64,000 bases of DNA from Sipunculus nudus (taxonomy: Eukaryota; Annelida; Sipuncula; Golfingiida; Sipunculidae): NCBI GenBank assembly GCA_026874595.1, contig CM049307.1, forward strand, positions 37,678,862-37,742,861, written 5' to 3'. Both the position numbers and the translations under genes were made by a program. The notes under the pieces were generated by a model that was given only the letters and a program-made list of their open reading frames with translations, made no database searches and was not told the DNA's origin. Shown here one piece after another: positions 10,491 to 24,000 of this stretch; position 1 is the stretch's first letter, and the number at the start of each line of letters is the position of its first letter.

Positions 10491-13429
10491 GAAGAACGAA
10501 CATATTTACATAAGTGTATAAATGAGTAACATTAGTTTAGGTATGACTTATACCGATTTTAGCAACACATTTAAATATATGATCTATACTGGATGTACAA
10601 ACCTGTATCTAGTCTATTAAAATAAAATTACCTGTTGAAAAGAAAAGAAACCAAGACAATATAAATTATATAATTAATTTAATAAATCAGTCACAAGAAC
10701 TGATGTTTGTAGAATTCTATAAGTAATGCTGGACAGAAGATGATATATTTATAAATCTTGCATATTATCATCTTTGAGTATATATGCTAGTAAGGAAACC
10801 TTTAAACGATTATAATAAATGAATAGATTTGTCATTTTAACCTGCCAGAATTTATATTTTGTGTCTACAACAGTCATATAACATTGTATAACGCACTGCT
10901 GTACTGATGCAAGAAAGTTGCAGATTATTCACCTGTTGTACATATATCTATATACAAAGTAACAAGGTGAGCAATACCCGTTTACCTGGCATAGTAAACA
11001 CCATTTTTATACGTTTAGCAATTGCAGGTACATTAATTAGATTAAAGGTCAGCGCAAGAAACAAAAGCAAGATTGTTATAAGATATCTTTTAATAATTTA
11101 TTATATGTATAATAATTAAAAATGTCGTTGCTTTAATCGAAATTGACGTAAACATAAAGAGGCAAAACTACGGCGAATCGTTAAAAATACTTATCACTGC
11201 CTCTGTCTGTCTGTCTATCTGTCTCTCTCTCTCTCACATACACAGACACACACATATTACGGACTATATACATCTCCAAAGGGACTATATGATGGCCTTT
11301 ACCCTTGTTATCCCAGAACAACAACATCAATCAGACGGAGACGGACCCTTTTATTAAAAGCCAATTTCTACATGTCGGGATATCAGTTGATCATTCCACC
11401 ATTCAGCTTCCCCGCTGACATCCTGAACCTTCGGCCTGTTTCCAGGGCCCCTGGGTGAAGGTATTGGGGTAATTTTACGCATTTAGGTAAAATACTCAAT
11501 GTAGTCCAGCTGTCTTCTGTCTGCGTTATTTAATGGGATCGTTACCTGTCTGAGGGACTCCGGGAAATCTTAATATTTCAATGCATATATACCCGGCTTG
11601 TGATCATCTAAAATAAAGCCATAAATACAGCAAGGCCAAAGGCGTAGGATGAAAACGATGGAGAGGTCCACGTATTTTACCCCCTTCTTTTTTAATCAGA
11701 GCGTCAATACAGGTGGGATAGGGGTTTATATGCCAATGGTTAAGGATGGTCAATGTAATCATCCCCCCTGCTATTCAGATAATAATATTTATATATAGGA
11801 ACTGACATTGGAGTTTACTATGAAAAGTTTTATATTTTAACCTGGTTTAGAATTAACATAGAATAACATATATTGGAAACATGTAAAACGAGAACAGACT
11901 AACACTATATCTCTCCTGTGGAAGGGTAAGAGTAAACATGTACAAGTCGTACTTTTGATATTTTCAGTAATGAAATTACACCTATTTTGATGTATAGAAT
12001 AAAATCAAGGGTTTGGGGTTTTTTTAATGGATTAAAAAATGTACAAAAAAATCGGCATCGGCATAGTATGAACAGGAAAGACGTTTGTCGGCACACTGCG
12101 CAGTCTCGGACTCGAAAGAGTACGACGCCTGCTGTGAAAGATTTATGGGGATCTTAATCTGTCACCCCCCCCCCTCCCCCCCCACACACACACACACAAT
12201 ACCGTGGCTTCTTCATACACAGCGGCGAAGGTAACATGTTGTGAAGAGGGTAATGAAGTCCGTTCAAATATGTTTGATTCGAATTTTTCATGCAAATTAC
12301 ATAAACACAGGTCTCTTTGTGGTGATGACTTTACTGAATAAGTAATAATTTGTAAGCATACGCATATGAAATATACAGAGATGTTTCTTTAAAATGTAAC
12401 AAATTTTGTTTTTAAAGTCTGACAGTTTAGACAAGTAGTCCCGGCCGGCCGTCCCACAGTTCCTATCAGGATGAGATTCGTATTCGAATAGGCATTTCGG
12501 ATATATATATATACATACATGCATATATGTATCCCCAAAAAAATGGCGCTTTGTAGTTGCACTACGTCAGATAATTGCGCGGTGATGGATAAAGATAATA
12601 GGGGTAACGCAATTTGGAAAGCCAGTGTTCAGGGCTAATATAGGCCTAACAAGGAAACGGATTACCGCGTCACTTCACTCGAATCACCAAGCGTCTGTTT
12701 GGTATGACTCATGTAGCCTTAAAACTTGCAAGACCATTATTTGGTAGAAGAGAAAAAGATGAGGTCATTTGTTATCTTTCTCCAGTGACACAACCAGGTA
12801 CATAGAAACTGATCAATAGGTCTCACAGACAGTGCTAGCCGCTTCCGACAGATTACAGAGTAATGTTGGCGACATTCACACACCCAGAACAGGTTCACCT
12901 CAGATCTTTGTAACATAGGCCCAGCATCCGGAAAAACTCGTACCATTTGTCATGAAACTAAAACAATTTGTCCGAGGGTGAGCTGCCTGGCCATAAAATG
13001 TGAGGAAACCTTTATAGAATCGCTCTGAGTGCTAAAGCCGTTCACGCTAAGATTCTTCGTTTCTAAGCTCTGTCTTATCAATGAGATTAAAGCTTACTTA
13101 ATGTCTTCACAGAGGATTTCCAGTTGGTTGGGAAAAAAATACATACACTCTTAGGTACTTCATAACAGCCGTATTATTACCGCAATACGTTCCTTGTACT
13201 ACAATTTAGCGCCACCAAGCCTTCGTTTCTTGAACCCCAAACTAAACTTAAGATGATAGAAAATACGCTTGTTTAAAAAACAAAAAGGCCTACAGGCCTA
13301 AGGCGAACCTGTGTAATAGAATATAGATTAGGTATAATGCTTCCCTGATAACATGCTTGATTACTTCTCAAGTACATGTGTGATGTACGAAGTAAGTACT
13401 AAAAATGAACTTGAGTACAAGCACCAATT
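10491..13429. other. Intergenic, AT-rich, with microsatellites only
   Basis: Holds a CTGT/CT/CA microsatellite (about 11205-11256), a C run followed by (CA)n (about 12166-12200) and AT-rich blocks. Apart from the family C fragment at 12085-12130 no element or gene was recognised. Confidence 0.55.
12085..12130 (-). mobile_element. SINE-like repeat fragment, family C, reverse copy
   Basis: The - strand reads ACAGCAGGCGTCGTACTCTT then GAGTCCGAGACTGCGCAGTG, a clear relative of 6440-6475. Only about 45 bases are recognisable. Confidence 0.5.
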
Positions 13430-13830
13430 ACACATACACCACTCCTGAGATACTGGCATGGATGTAACCTTGCAAAAATGATTATAAGTGGTGCCACCAG
13501 TCTTGTGTAGAAGAAAGCCATCGAAGATGTATGCATGGCATACAACATTTCAGGCAGATGTATCAAACCACTCTTGATTATTTGCACAGATGCATGCAAT
13601 GCAAAAGATGTAGATGGTACCATCAGTTTTGTATATGACAAAGCTTTCTGGGATGCATTTACATGCACAATTTCAGACTTGTATGTCAAATAACTGTTGA
13701 GAAATAAGCAGGGACATACCTTTCACAGATATTTGTAGATGGTGCCACAAGTCTTGTATACGATGAAGCTATCGTAGATGCAAAGGCATGCCAAACTTTC
13801 AGGCGGATGCATCAAACTTCTCTAGAGTTA
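13430..13830. repeat. Tandem repeat, three units of about 125 bp
   Basis: GGTGCCACCAGTCTTGTG (13490), GGTACCATCAGTTTTGTAT (13615) and GGTGCCACAAGTCTTGTAT (13741) mark three units. Each is followed by GAAGCT/AAAGCT-like, GATGCA and a TTTCAGGCGGATG-like block. Confidence 0.7.
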
Positions 13831-15629
13831 GGCGCACTCGGCTGACAAAAATGCATCTGCCCCGTAAGTCAAACGTAGCTATTGTACCAAGTGTGGCTAC
13901 CAACTGAACTCTTGGTCTCTTGCCGAATAAGATACAGTTAGCAGTCTGCCAAGGCTAAAAGTAGATTCAGACAAAATTTTGGCCCGTTGCCAAATATGTT
14001 TATTCATACAAAAAAGACTTCGGCTACAATGCTTTTACAAGCTGAGATATACAAAAGATGTTTACAAAATCAGAATACATCTTTTATCCATAGATTTATC
14101 TTACATATAAGCTGGATATGGACACCAGTTATTCAGGATGCCTGTACAGTTCGGCTTATATATACCCAAAGATCTCACGGTTTGTTACAACAATAAATCT
14201 AGCAATGTTATAGAATTTGAAGAAAACCAAAAGGTTTTGCAGAAGGAAACTATTGCAGCCCATAATGTGATATAAGCCTACTGGGCCACATGACTAACTT
14301 AAGCTTTCAATAATTCTGTCAAAAATTAATGACCAACATTTGCATAAAATTTGGTGATGCTAGCTCCTACAAGAGTAGGTCAAATGACAAAGTTCAGCTT
14401 CCTGTAACTCGGCAAGAAATCATCAAACTGGAACCATTCAAAGAAACTTGAAATTATTTGGGAATATTTCTGTGAAATATTAAATAATTTGGTCAGACAG
14501 TTACGGAGAAGAAGGTTTTAATTTTTTTATAAGGTTTCTCCCTGTAACATCTAATTCAAGTTGGATATTTGAGCCAGTCTATAAATATGACAGACCGACA
14601 AGGTAGGACGCGGCCCGGTGGTTATAGCTGTAGACTACGAACTGGGGTACTCAGATTCAAATCAAGAAACAGCCAACGTGCCCAGCAGCACGTCAGCCAG
14701 AGCACACAGGTTCGCTCTAATGTTTAAACCATTGATCTATGGTTTTTAGATTATTCCTATTCCTGGATATAACTAACATGATACTGAGAGGGATCAACGT
14801 GTTTTCCATTGACAAGTAGATACGTTAATCATCAGTCGAGGGGCTATGCCAGCTACTGGCTATTTATTATTCAAGCCTTGAAATTAGAAAAAAAATATGA
14901 CAGACACATCAGTAGCAATTATATATAGATAATCATACTACACCATGACTGTAAGTCAAACACAATCTTTTCAAATTGTTTGTCGAGGTAATATCTATAA
15001 ATCAATTCTTTATTACAGCTGTCTCCGTGAAAATAGCCCAATAAATCCTTTATAGTAATTGGACAACCGTTGTGTAAGGAAATTATTAATATCTGGTCAA
15101 AGTTGTTATTAGGATGTAGAGCAATTAAATTATATTTATTTCAAAGTCATTTGTTGTAACAAAAAATACGATATTCAAGAAATAGACGGATGCCACATAA
15201 ATATGACAGATTAATTATAATACAGACCGTAAATAAGAAACATTCATGAGAAACAAGTATTTGTAATCTTAAAATAACAAACGTACGAAACACTACATTT
15301 CTTATTAACATTTCAAGTTAACATAAAAATGGATAAATAATCACCGTCATAATCAAAATTTAAGCATTTTCTATAAATGTGTATGTCCATCACGCCAGTG
15401 TTGTATATTTTATATCTAATGATATAAGTAAAAATTGCCTGGATTTATTTTGACTGATCATATCAAAAGTTAAAGAGTGATATTATCATAACCTGAGACG
15501 CGTGATATAATCACAAAAACATGCATAAAGCAAATAATTACTGATTGTGTTCTAAAAAATATTAATTGAATCAACCTATTATATTATTAATTTAATCAAT
15601 CTTTTATAATATGTATGTGCACCCTTTGA
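13831..15629. other. Intergenic, nothing recognised apart from a tRNA-like head at 14605
   Basis: AT-rich; no frame with recognisable motifs. Confidence 0.5.
14605..14680 (+). mobile_element. tRNA-like SINE head, degenerate
   Basis: GGCCCGGTGGTTATAGCTGTAG ... CTCAGATTCAAATC has A-box and B-box-like parts about 40 bases apart, but no paired acceptor stem. Probably an old SINE; no second copy in the window. Confidence 0.35.
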
Positions 15630-15885
15630 CTGGGCCACTTCACTTTAAAGAGAGCCTGTCACAAGGGAAGAGCAACGTACTTGACAGTCCGGGTTCGATT
15701 CCCGGCGTGGCCATGAGTGTGGTTTGTAATACTAGTGGCCCGTCCAAGGTGGGTGGTTTTCTACGGTTCTCCGGTTTCCTCCGACCCTACACACAACCGA
15801 ACGCCACCATAGGAGCAATGGAGAGTGCCTCTGGTGAGTTTGTACTGTTTGTACAATCCATACAAAAACAACAAAGTTTAAGTAT
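15630..15885 (+). mobile_element. tRNA-derived SINE, family A, fullest copy
   Basis: The head keeps a tRNA-like acceptor pairing (GGCCAC with GTGGCC) and a perfect T arm (CCGGG TTCGATT CCCGG) at about 15689-15705. Next comes GGTTCTCCGGTTTCCTCC, a central block widespread in invertebrate SINEs, then CGAACGCCACCAT, GAGCAATGGAGAGTGCC and the tail TTGTACAATCCAT. The D and anticodon arms are degenerate, so this is not a tRNA gene. Confidence 0.85.
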
Positions 15886-16387
15886 ATATGGCTTGCGGCA
15901 GCCCACGTTTTTCTGTCTATAACAGTTAAACTAGAAAGAAGATGACCCATGCTCCTCTCAATTTGCAGACGTTCCTCATTTAACGCACACCTGCTCAGCC
16001 ATTTAACGGGATCGGAAATCTATCTATGAAAACCAATTAGCACAATCGTGCACATACATATACATATATATAAAGTCTCATCAAATAATGATACAAAAAG
16101 CATTAATTCGTTTACGATTTATCCTGTAGTTCAACTATATCGGTTTCTGTCATCTGGGAACACGTTATTAATTTGGTTTTGATCTAAATCACGCGACAGA
16201 CGTTTTGTTATGGGAAGTGACCTTTGGAGGAATCCGGTCACGCCGGTGTGCTGCCATGAGTGAATCGATCTCTCAGGACATAGCTTTTCTCAGTCTCATG
16301 TGTGTCTGTAAGATTAAAAAAAAATTATACGTATATTTCGCTATGTTTTACGGAGCCCATGGGAGACGACAAGGTGAAAATATTTAT

Positions 16388-16632
16388 TAACTCGTGCGCG
16401 CGAATTACTTATCCGTGCGCACGGATTACTAATCCGTGCGCACGAATTACTAGGTGTGAAAAATATATTTCAAAGGTGAAAAAAATATTTACTAATCCTT
16501 GCGCACGAATTAGTAATTCGTGCGCACGAATAAATGGCCAATGAGAACAGCTTTCTTTTGTTGCTGGCTCAATGCGAATTGGCTTCTAATTCTAGCGCAC
16601 GAATTAATAACTCGTGCACACGAATTACTAGC
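16388..16632. repeat. Minisatellite built on the palindrome ATTCGTGCGCACGAAT
   Basis: About eight units of roughly 20 bases carry TCGTGCGCACGA or one-base variants, separated by TTACTAAT-like spacers and interrupted by two unrelated stretches with CCAATGAGAA. The unit core is self-complementary, so each can fold on itself. Confidence 0.8.
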
Positions 16633-17335
16633 CAATGAGAAGCAAGCACAGATCGAATCAGTCAAGGCACAGGCTGGCAGATTCAGCGGGCACACACGGT
16701 TGTCAAAATAGCCCAAACGACTTCCGAGATTTTCGTAGCTCTGTAGTGCTTGAAAATTTTACTTATTTATTGTAGCATTACTCCTGTTTCAAAATAAGCA
16801 TTACATATTACAAGAATCGTCAGTTTTTCTCTGTAACAAAATATTAATTGGTAAAGGTTTGTTTATAACAGTCATATTTAAAAAATATATATTATTTTAT
16901 ATATTTAATTTATCTAATGAAATGAACGGCACGAATTCTGCGTTTCCGAGGCACATAACTCATGTACAGTACGTGCAGCTGATTGCAGATGTTTCAAAGT
17001 ATTACCACAATAAATCAACGTCACAACACTTATATTTTAAAAGGTATATATTTCAAATAATTTTATTTATATTTTAAGAAGCAGACCATGATATAGCGTT
17101 ATCGGTATTTACTGGTGTTGATTCCAGTGTTCATTTATATAACACTTTCAGATAATGATTCATATTCAAGAAAAACATACGCAAGAATAAAACAAAGACA
17201 ACCAAAAATTATATTACCATTCTAAATCCCGTCAAGCGTTCGATTTTAACTATGACACCTATAAAATACAAACCCAGTCCTTGAAAGTATACAAATCATG
17301 AGAGTAGAAGTCACAGAGGGAACTATCCAAGCCTC

Positions 17336-17790
17336 CCTTTTAAAGGTGCCCATTCACCTACCTTTTGAAAAGGTAGGTGTGATTTCTGTGATTTCTGTGA
17401 ATTTATGTGATTTCTGGTCAACTCTGTATATATATTAATGATCTAAGGGTTAATTCTACATGTGGAGAGTTTATATAATGCCTTCGTGAAGGATGTCTGA
17501 AACATATCAACAACATGTTTGTAAAAACAGCAATGTTGAAAAACGGGAAAAATATGTAACCTAAGGTGGTAGGTTGCATATATGCAGAGGTAGAAAGGTC
17601 ACTTGTTAAAAATGCCATTTGCAAAGCTCTGGCTTATCTCACTTTCTGCCAGATGCCTTTGTTGAATTTATTTTATTTTTGCGGGCGATTTAACAAAAAA
17701 ATCAGCCTGTGTGCGGTGATATCCACGTTTACTCCAAGGGATTGCCTTTAGTTTATAAAGGTCTGATAGGTGATTGGGCTCCTCTAATAA
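17336..17790. mobile_element. MITE-like element, copy 2, with an inserted fold-back
   Basis: Same orientation and interior as 5218-5633: AACATGTTTGTAAAAACAGCAATG, GTAACCTAAGGTGGTAGG, GATATCCACGTTT. The right end is eroded. Just inside the left end, CACCTACCTTTT and AAAAGGTAGGTG form a 12-bp palindrome around one base (17356-17380), followed by TGATTTCTG repeats absent from copy 1. Confidence 0.75.
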
Positions 17791-19617
17791 AAGTTCAGTA
17801 GTCCCGACATTCTCATATATTTTTTTAGGTTTCTGGAATATTGTTTGTGGAGGGGGCACGTTGTGGTGTTATGGGCACGTTCTGGTGTTATATCTACAAT
17901 AAGAGCGTCATACATCTGCACATCAGAGCTGTCCGGCAATTGGTACTTACTGTTGCAGTTTTTTTTTCATTTTAGCTCTCAGCGCAATCCCTGGCCTCAT
18001 AAAATGACATCACTCATCGTTCGATGTTCCGTCACCCTGACTGTCACAATCAGCTATATTATATGTAGCCTTACTCTTTTCTCCGAAGCCTAACATTTCC
18101 GCTCTCCTCCTTATGCTCAAGGATGCTGCGTCATGAGAGGCACCATATTTTTGAAGCGTTCTCTGAGACAGCCCACTTCCACAACGGTACCACTGAATAT
18201 GATATAAAGCCAGGCATGCAGCCGTGGTTGTGTAATATTATGTAAACCTTGCACTTATTATACACCTCATTAATTAAGAGAATGGTGAGAATGAGAGATA
18301 CACGGGGAGCGACAACATTTTTTATGCACATAACCAACTCATGTACATCATTCAATGAAACGCATACAGAGCTCTATCACTTGTATCCTCTGTGATTACC
18401 TAAAACAAATATCAACGCACGGTAGGCATGTACTGAAGTGGGTGAATGTATATTCAACTGAGGCAAGTTTGAAAAAAATAAACTTGCTGCAGTAAAACGA
18501 AGGAAATATGTTTGAATATGTTTAACTGTCTTTATAACTTTATAACATTATCATGACTTTGAGCCTGTAATGCTGCATTCCAGGCATATTTTCGATAAGT
18601 TTTGACACGAGGCATTTCATAGCAACTGCAGAGCATAGGAAAGCAAGGATCCGGTTGTTCAATTCTTAGTTGTCAAACAAGATTTCCTTATCTAATTATG
18701 AACATTAATTTAATTTGGACATGTTTTTCTTACTCCGCAGGCGCACGAACTCGAAATATTTGATAAAATAGGAAATGGAATGGTATAAATCAAATATATA
18801 ACTATCTATAGTTATCGTGGTAATTTGAATTGCAGTCAAAACATGCTCAACACGGTTATATTTTACCAGGTTATCTACGAAACGCTCTTTTGTGAATTTT
18901 CCTTTTGATTTATGATGTGGAGCTATCTCTTGGACTTGACGTTATCCAGTCTTACATTAGTTGTTAATGCATTAACTTCACTGTGAAAACTTATTTTCCC
19001 ATTTGCTGCTGTACTTTCTTTGAAAGTACCTTTCAGGTCTGTCCGTCTCTTTTACAATTGTAGTAGATAAGTGTGTTGCTTTTGAGGGGCTTTTAACATG
19101 TTCTAGGAGATCAGGTGCTTCCTGCTTTTAGCTGTTCTGTCATAACCCGTATTTCGGAGGCTTGTTTTTTTCTATCACATTTTTTATACTCATTTGAATA
19201 CTAAAATGCGCTATAATTTTTTTCAATGTTTTACCTGTTTTTTAACTGGGTTTAACTTTTAAAGTTTATTTTACTCTCTCTTTGTTCTCTCTTTCATTCG
19301 CTATTAAAACTTCTTGCCGTCATTTTCACCAGAATTCCTTAGGTCTTTGGACATGTTGAGAAACATTAGTCCTAAATTACATTTCCCTTTTGTCTATTGA
19401 ATGTGATTGCTAGGATTTACGGAGAGCATTTTTTTTTAAAACTGATTGATATATATGAGTATATACGAGATTGACCACTCAGGTCCTGCATTTTTATGTG
19501 TAAGAGTTTATAAAGCAAGAAATGACTTCCTCAGCACAAGGTTTTTATCGCTCCAATTTAAGTTTTTCTTTAAATGAAGTATACCATGTATCATCAGGTA
19601 CGGCAACAAATTCCTTC
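17791..19617. other. Intergenic, nothing recognised
   Basis: Frames up to 82 codons without known motifs. No repeats shared within the window. Confidence 0.5.
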
Positions 19618-19788
19618 AGATTAGACTGGCCCAGTCCATGAAAAAGTTATGACTTAATTGTTGCTTCTGACAGAGAAATCAAACGTTCTCGCGTTGTATT
19701 GCATTTAGTATTGGTACCTCCAACTTGCGGCAACTCATATAACTAATTTACCACTATCTGACCCTCTTATTTCATGGACTGGTAATCT
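19618..19788. mobile_element. Short inverted-repeat element (about 170 bp), copy 1
   Basis: The left end AGATTA then CCAGTCCATGAAA (with 7 extra bases between) mirrors the right end, whose reverse complement reads AGATTACCAGTCCATGAAA. The first 90 bases recur at 38388-38495. Confidence 0.6.
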
Positions 19789-20317
19789 TGGCCGGTTCCC
19801 GGACGGTCAGCGCCACACATCACCGCTTCGCTGAACTAAGGCCTTTTCCAGTGACGTCAGCAGTGGTCTTTCCCAGAATCTTTTTCAAAGCCAACATGGT
19901 TCATTCAGTTATCGCCTATTCCGGGCTTCCAATTGGCTACTAATATTCCCATTTAATTTGTCTTTATATTTTTAAGGCCGTCGCTTTTGTTGAGTTCGGC
20001 AAGACTTTAATACACAATAACCCTCAGCCTCAGTGTTAACTTTATCGGACAACCACTCGATCTTGACAGCAGGCCTAACAAACTCTGGCTCAGCCAATCA
20101 GCGCGAGATTTTCAGGTGCACACGCGACCAGCGCAGTCAAAATGTACCGGCTGACTCAGGCTGAAACAATCACGATTCGCGAGTCGCAATTTGACAGTTT
20201 TATTATAAGGGTTCAGACAAATGCTGCCAGCTGCTCTTGTCATCTTGGCAGAGGGAATTTAACGAAACCTGTCGGTACAAAATTGTTGCGATAGTGTCTA
20301 CAATACTCACACTTGGC
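19789..20317. other. Intergenic, CCAAT- and CRE-containing stretch
   Basis: Contains TGACGTCA (about 19853), CCAATTGG (about 19930) and AGCCAATCAGCG (about 20093), motifs seen in promoters. No coding exon could be tied to them. GCAGGCCTAACAA near 20070 resembles part of the TIR at 28990, so some of this may be transposon debris. Confidence 0.35.
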
Positions 20318-20545
20318 CCAGAAGCGGATCCGGGTGGGGGGGGGGGGGGGAGTCCCGGACCCCCTGGACCCCCCCCTTTTTTTTCTTCAGAAAAAACGTT
20401 TTTTAAGGGCTTCAGACAAAATTTTGCGGTCTCGACCGCCCTTTTCCAGACCTGGGGACCTTGGTTTTTAAGGGTTTTCATTAGTCCTCCTGAGTAGGAC
20501 CCTCCCCCCCTTTTTTTCTAAATCCTGGATCCGCCCTTGTGGCCC
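20318..20545. mobile_element. GGATCC-ended, G/C-run rich repeat element
   Basis: Begins AGCGGATCCGGGTGGGG and ends CTGGATCCGCCCTTG, which is its near inverted repeat. Inside are a G run (20337-20350), GGACCCCCTGGACCCCCC, and T and C runs. Such elements are common in invertebrate genomes. Fragments with the same GGCCGGATCC and C-run start occur at 29053-29083 and a related GGACCCGGCCC at 31219. Confidence 0.5.
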
Positions 20546-21036
20546 ATGGAGCGTAATATTCGTTCAGCAGAGATATATCATAGGACACGAAGGTCGATGT
20601 GTGGAATACCTGAATACATGATTTCAGTGCGAATGTTACCAAGCGGGTCGAGCTGTGGGACCGCTGTTGGCGTTCTGATAGCAACGATGCCACAAACATG
20701 GGGCGTGACGGCCTGATATGCAAATACAGGGGAATCTTCAGGTCCTCAAAGAGCCTTGTGACGCCTTAATATGCAAATATCAGGGATTCACTATACGGAC
20801 TTCACAGGGCTATAATGATAAGAGCTGGCACTGAGCTAAGTCTATCGGTACATGGAATCTAGTTTTATTTTAAGCATTTTATTAGTAAATGCAAATACTA
20901 AAGCCCAGATAGGGCTACCTTCAGATGCGAGGCTACCTGAACGTTTCCCACAGAGAAACGGCAACTTCCTCTGTGGCAAGAAACCCGCCATGATCATACT
21001 GTTTAACTTACAAATGTATGTAATAAGGGCCAGTAA

Positions 21037-21059
21037 CCCCCCCCCCCCCCCCCCCCCCC
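21037..21059. repeat. Poly-C run (23 bases)
   Basis: Uninterrupted C homopolymer. Confidence 0.95.
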
Positions 21060-24000
21060 GTTCATGCTGATGCCGTTAATGCTGTATGCTGACTGTTAGT
21101 CCCCGACTGAACGACTCATTAGTCTGTCACAGTGTGAGAACCTGACATTCTATACCTACCACCTGCCATCTTTGAAGTTACATGGACAAATTACACTATA
21201 TGAAATTGACATGACGCTGATCAGAATCTGACAGAAAAAAATACCAGGCGTCACGCGGGTGACACTGGACGCCACCTGGTCTGAAACTTTACCTCTGTGC
21301 TTCAGTACGTTAGGAAATCATACATTACGAATACTTTCTGTACACCAAAACAAATATAGAACTGTGCACTTAAAATTGTCGTAACTGACTTGTTCAACTT
21401 TTATACATTTTAACATAATTAACCCACAAATGGTATGTATACGATTTCGTCTATCGTCAAATTGTGGTAACATGCATTCGGGCCATGTTAAATCATAAAA
21501 TCGCGGCAGATGTAAGACCAACAGAAAAACGGCTTAAGGATAACCTTAATAAAATCTTATTTTAAAATATCATTCTCCATTAAAACACCAGGTCACCTCA
21601 TGACGATCCTGTTTAGAAAATGACCTTTAAATAAACCTCCTGGAGATTACATTTGAATTAAAGACTGAGTTCCAGACTCTCACAGGCATTACACGATCAG
21701 ATTAAGCCCGTGAACGGTGGAACAACTTTGCTGACTTGGGTGATAATAAACGAGTCTTGTTGATTCCACCAGGTGAGGATACGCCACTGGTAACAATCCG
21801 ATCCGCGGGATATCCTTGGTGTGGTAACAGCTTGACCAGATGTTCCGACTGATGCAGTCCCGACAAGAGTCAATTAAGATCCGTCTACGTGGCTTTTTTT
21901 TTGTGGGTGTGTATAGAATTTAAATTTTCCCGATTTTAAGCAAACTATTTTAAGCTTGATAATACAATTGTTAAGTCCAAATTTAATTTTTATTATATTA
22001 TATCTTTAATCATAGGACTTGTTAAAAGTTCTATTTAACAGTTGTATTTCAAGGTTAATATCAATTTATTAACAAACTGCTCACAAATAAATAAGTACTA
22101 GCACATAATTTTATTTAGCACAAGTCCTTACCCATTGGAGAACACCGGACAAAAAATGCAGATTTACCCGAAATAAAAATAATTTTAAAATATTTTTTCA
22201 AGAAATAGAGTTATAGTTGGGTTATTAATTGCTGTCAGTATGCTGTCTTCTTCGACACCATGCAGGTTGGCCTGGATGTTTATATTTAAGATAAGTTGTA
22301 ATATTAAGTAGAAAGAAAGATTATTGTTTCCCAGACAACATACATACCATGTGGCTTTGTGATGCTTAACATCACACCTTGATTTTATTATTCAATCAAA
22401 CCTGAAAGAGCTTAATTTATACTGATATATGGAAAGAAATGCTTGAGGAAAACTTCTAAAATTGAAATTAAAAATTTTTATTAAATAAATTTTTGAATAA
22501 AACTTTAAAGTAATTTTTTTGGGTAGATAGAATCATGATGGAGAAAAAAAATTTTAAGATATTGTCCTGTAGTTTATTATTAATTCATTTAAAAGTGGAT
22601 TTATGTTACTGGGGGGCTTAAAATAGTGTACCTTTTAATTTTTCTCAAATGTTACATAGACATGTGAATGAATGAAAAGTTACAAAGTATGTATAGTACC
22701 AGAAAGATCACAGTACCAGGTTTAAATAATGATATATTTTATGGGGTCTATTCTGAAGTCAGTCATTAATCGACAATCGAATCGAGCATGTAAAAATTAA
22801 TTAATTTCAATTATTGCATTTAAAGCTATTTTCATACCTTTCGATCTCTAGCTCACACCCGAAGAGAGACAAACAATAACATAATGTAGAAAATCACCTT
22901 ACATACTTGAATGATAGAACAGTAATAAATGCATGAGACCCTTTTAAATGTTAATTGGTCCACATAAATGCTGAGGTACATTACAATTTACTTCTTAGCA
23001 TTATCTGGGAAGAAAAGTATTTGTATATACACGTCTTTTAAATAATATCATGACTTTTTACAATAATCGATTAATAATAACGAAACACAGTAATCGATAA
23101 TCGAATTGAATCGAAGACTCCTTATCAATTCACATTATATAACCACATTAATCTTGTTGAGAGATATCCTATAAATACCAATCGTTTGCTAATTGAGATG
23201 TAAATTTGAATCCCATGTATATACAGAAGTCGGCACCTTTGTTGGATGGCCAATAATAAACTTCTCTATCAGAAGGCAAGTTGTTTTCAAGTTATGGAGA
23301 ATATTTGATGGCAAACACTCGGAAGGAAACAAACCATGTTTCTATGGCACAAGCAAACTTGTTGACTAGCTCCTTTATGATGTCTGCTCCATTGATCCTT
23401 ATGGGGCTGTCCCACTTAGGCGACTCTACAGGCGACTACAGGTGGCAAATATAATTAGAAGAAAGTTTTATTATATTTTAAGAATAAAATACCTACATAC
23501 TTATTTTATAAAGGTGACAAACATAATTGGATACTCTGATTATATATCAAGGTGTTATTACCTACATGCTTTACTCATAATGTTGGCAAAATAATTGGAC
23601 ATATATTAAGAGGAGTAGGCACTCACATTATCACTTTATTTAAATTAGTACATGCTAATTTCACAAAGCACAGTAGTAGCGAAAAAAATGAGACTCCATG
23701 AAAAAAAATGGTTATATTAGCATTTACTTGAAATGGTTTATTAATTTTCTATTTTTATTTAGCTACGACCATACAAAATAATTACACTAACCCTCTCATA
23801 AACTTACCTCTGGTGACTCGGTTGAACAGTATGCGTTTATTCTCCGCAGGCAGCAATCCCGAATTCTGAAAAAGAAGAACTAGGGGTTGTTATGCAGCTG
23901 AATTTCATTCATAACTTATTTTTTGTTGTCGCCGATTATAGTTGAAATTGTTGTTGCTCTATTTAAATCTATGAAATTCAAGTCAACATATTTGAAAAAT

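Noticed and set aside
15650-15720. Possible tRNA gene with perfect T arm
   Set aside because: D and anticodon arms do not fold and the sequence continues into a SINE body with other copies in the window.
20203-20497. Gly/Pro-rich frames on both strands
   Set aside because: Products of the G run and GGACCC repeats in a mobile element.
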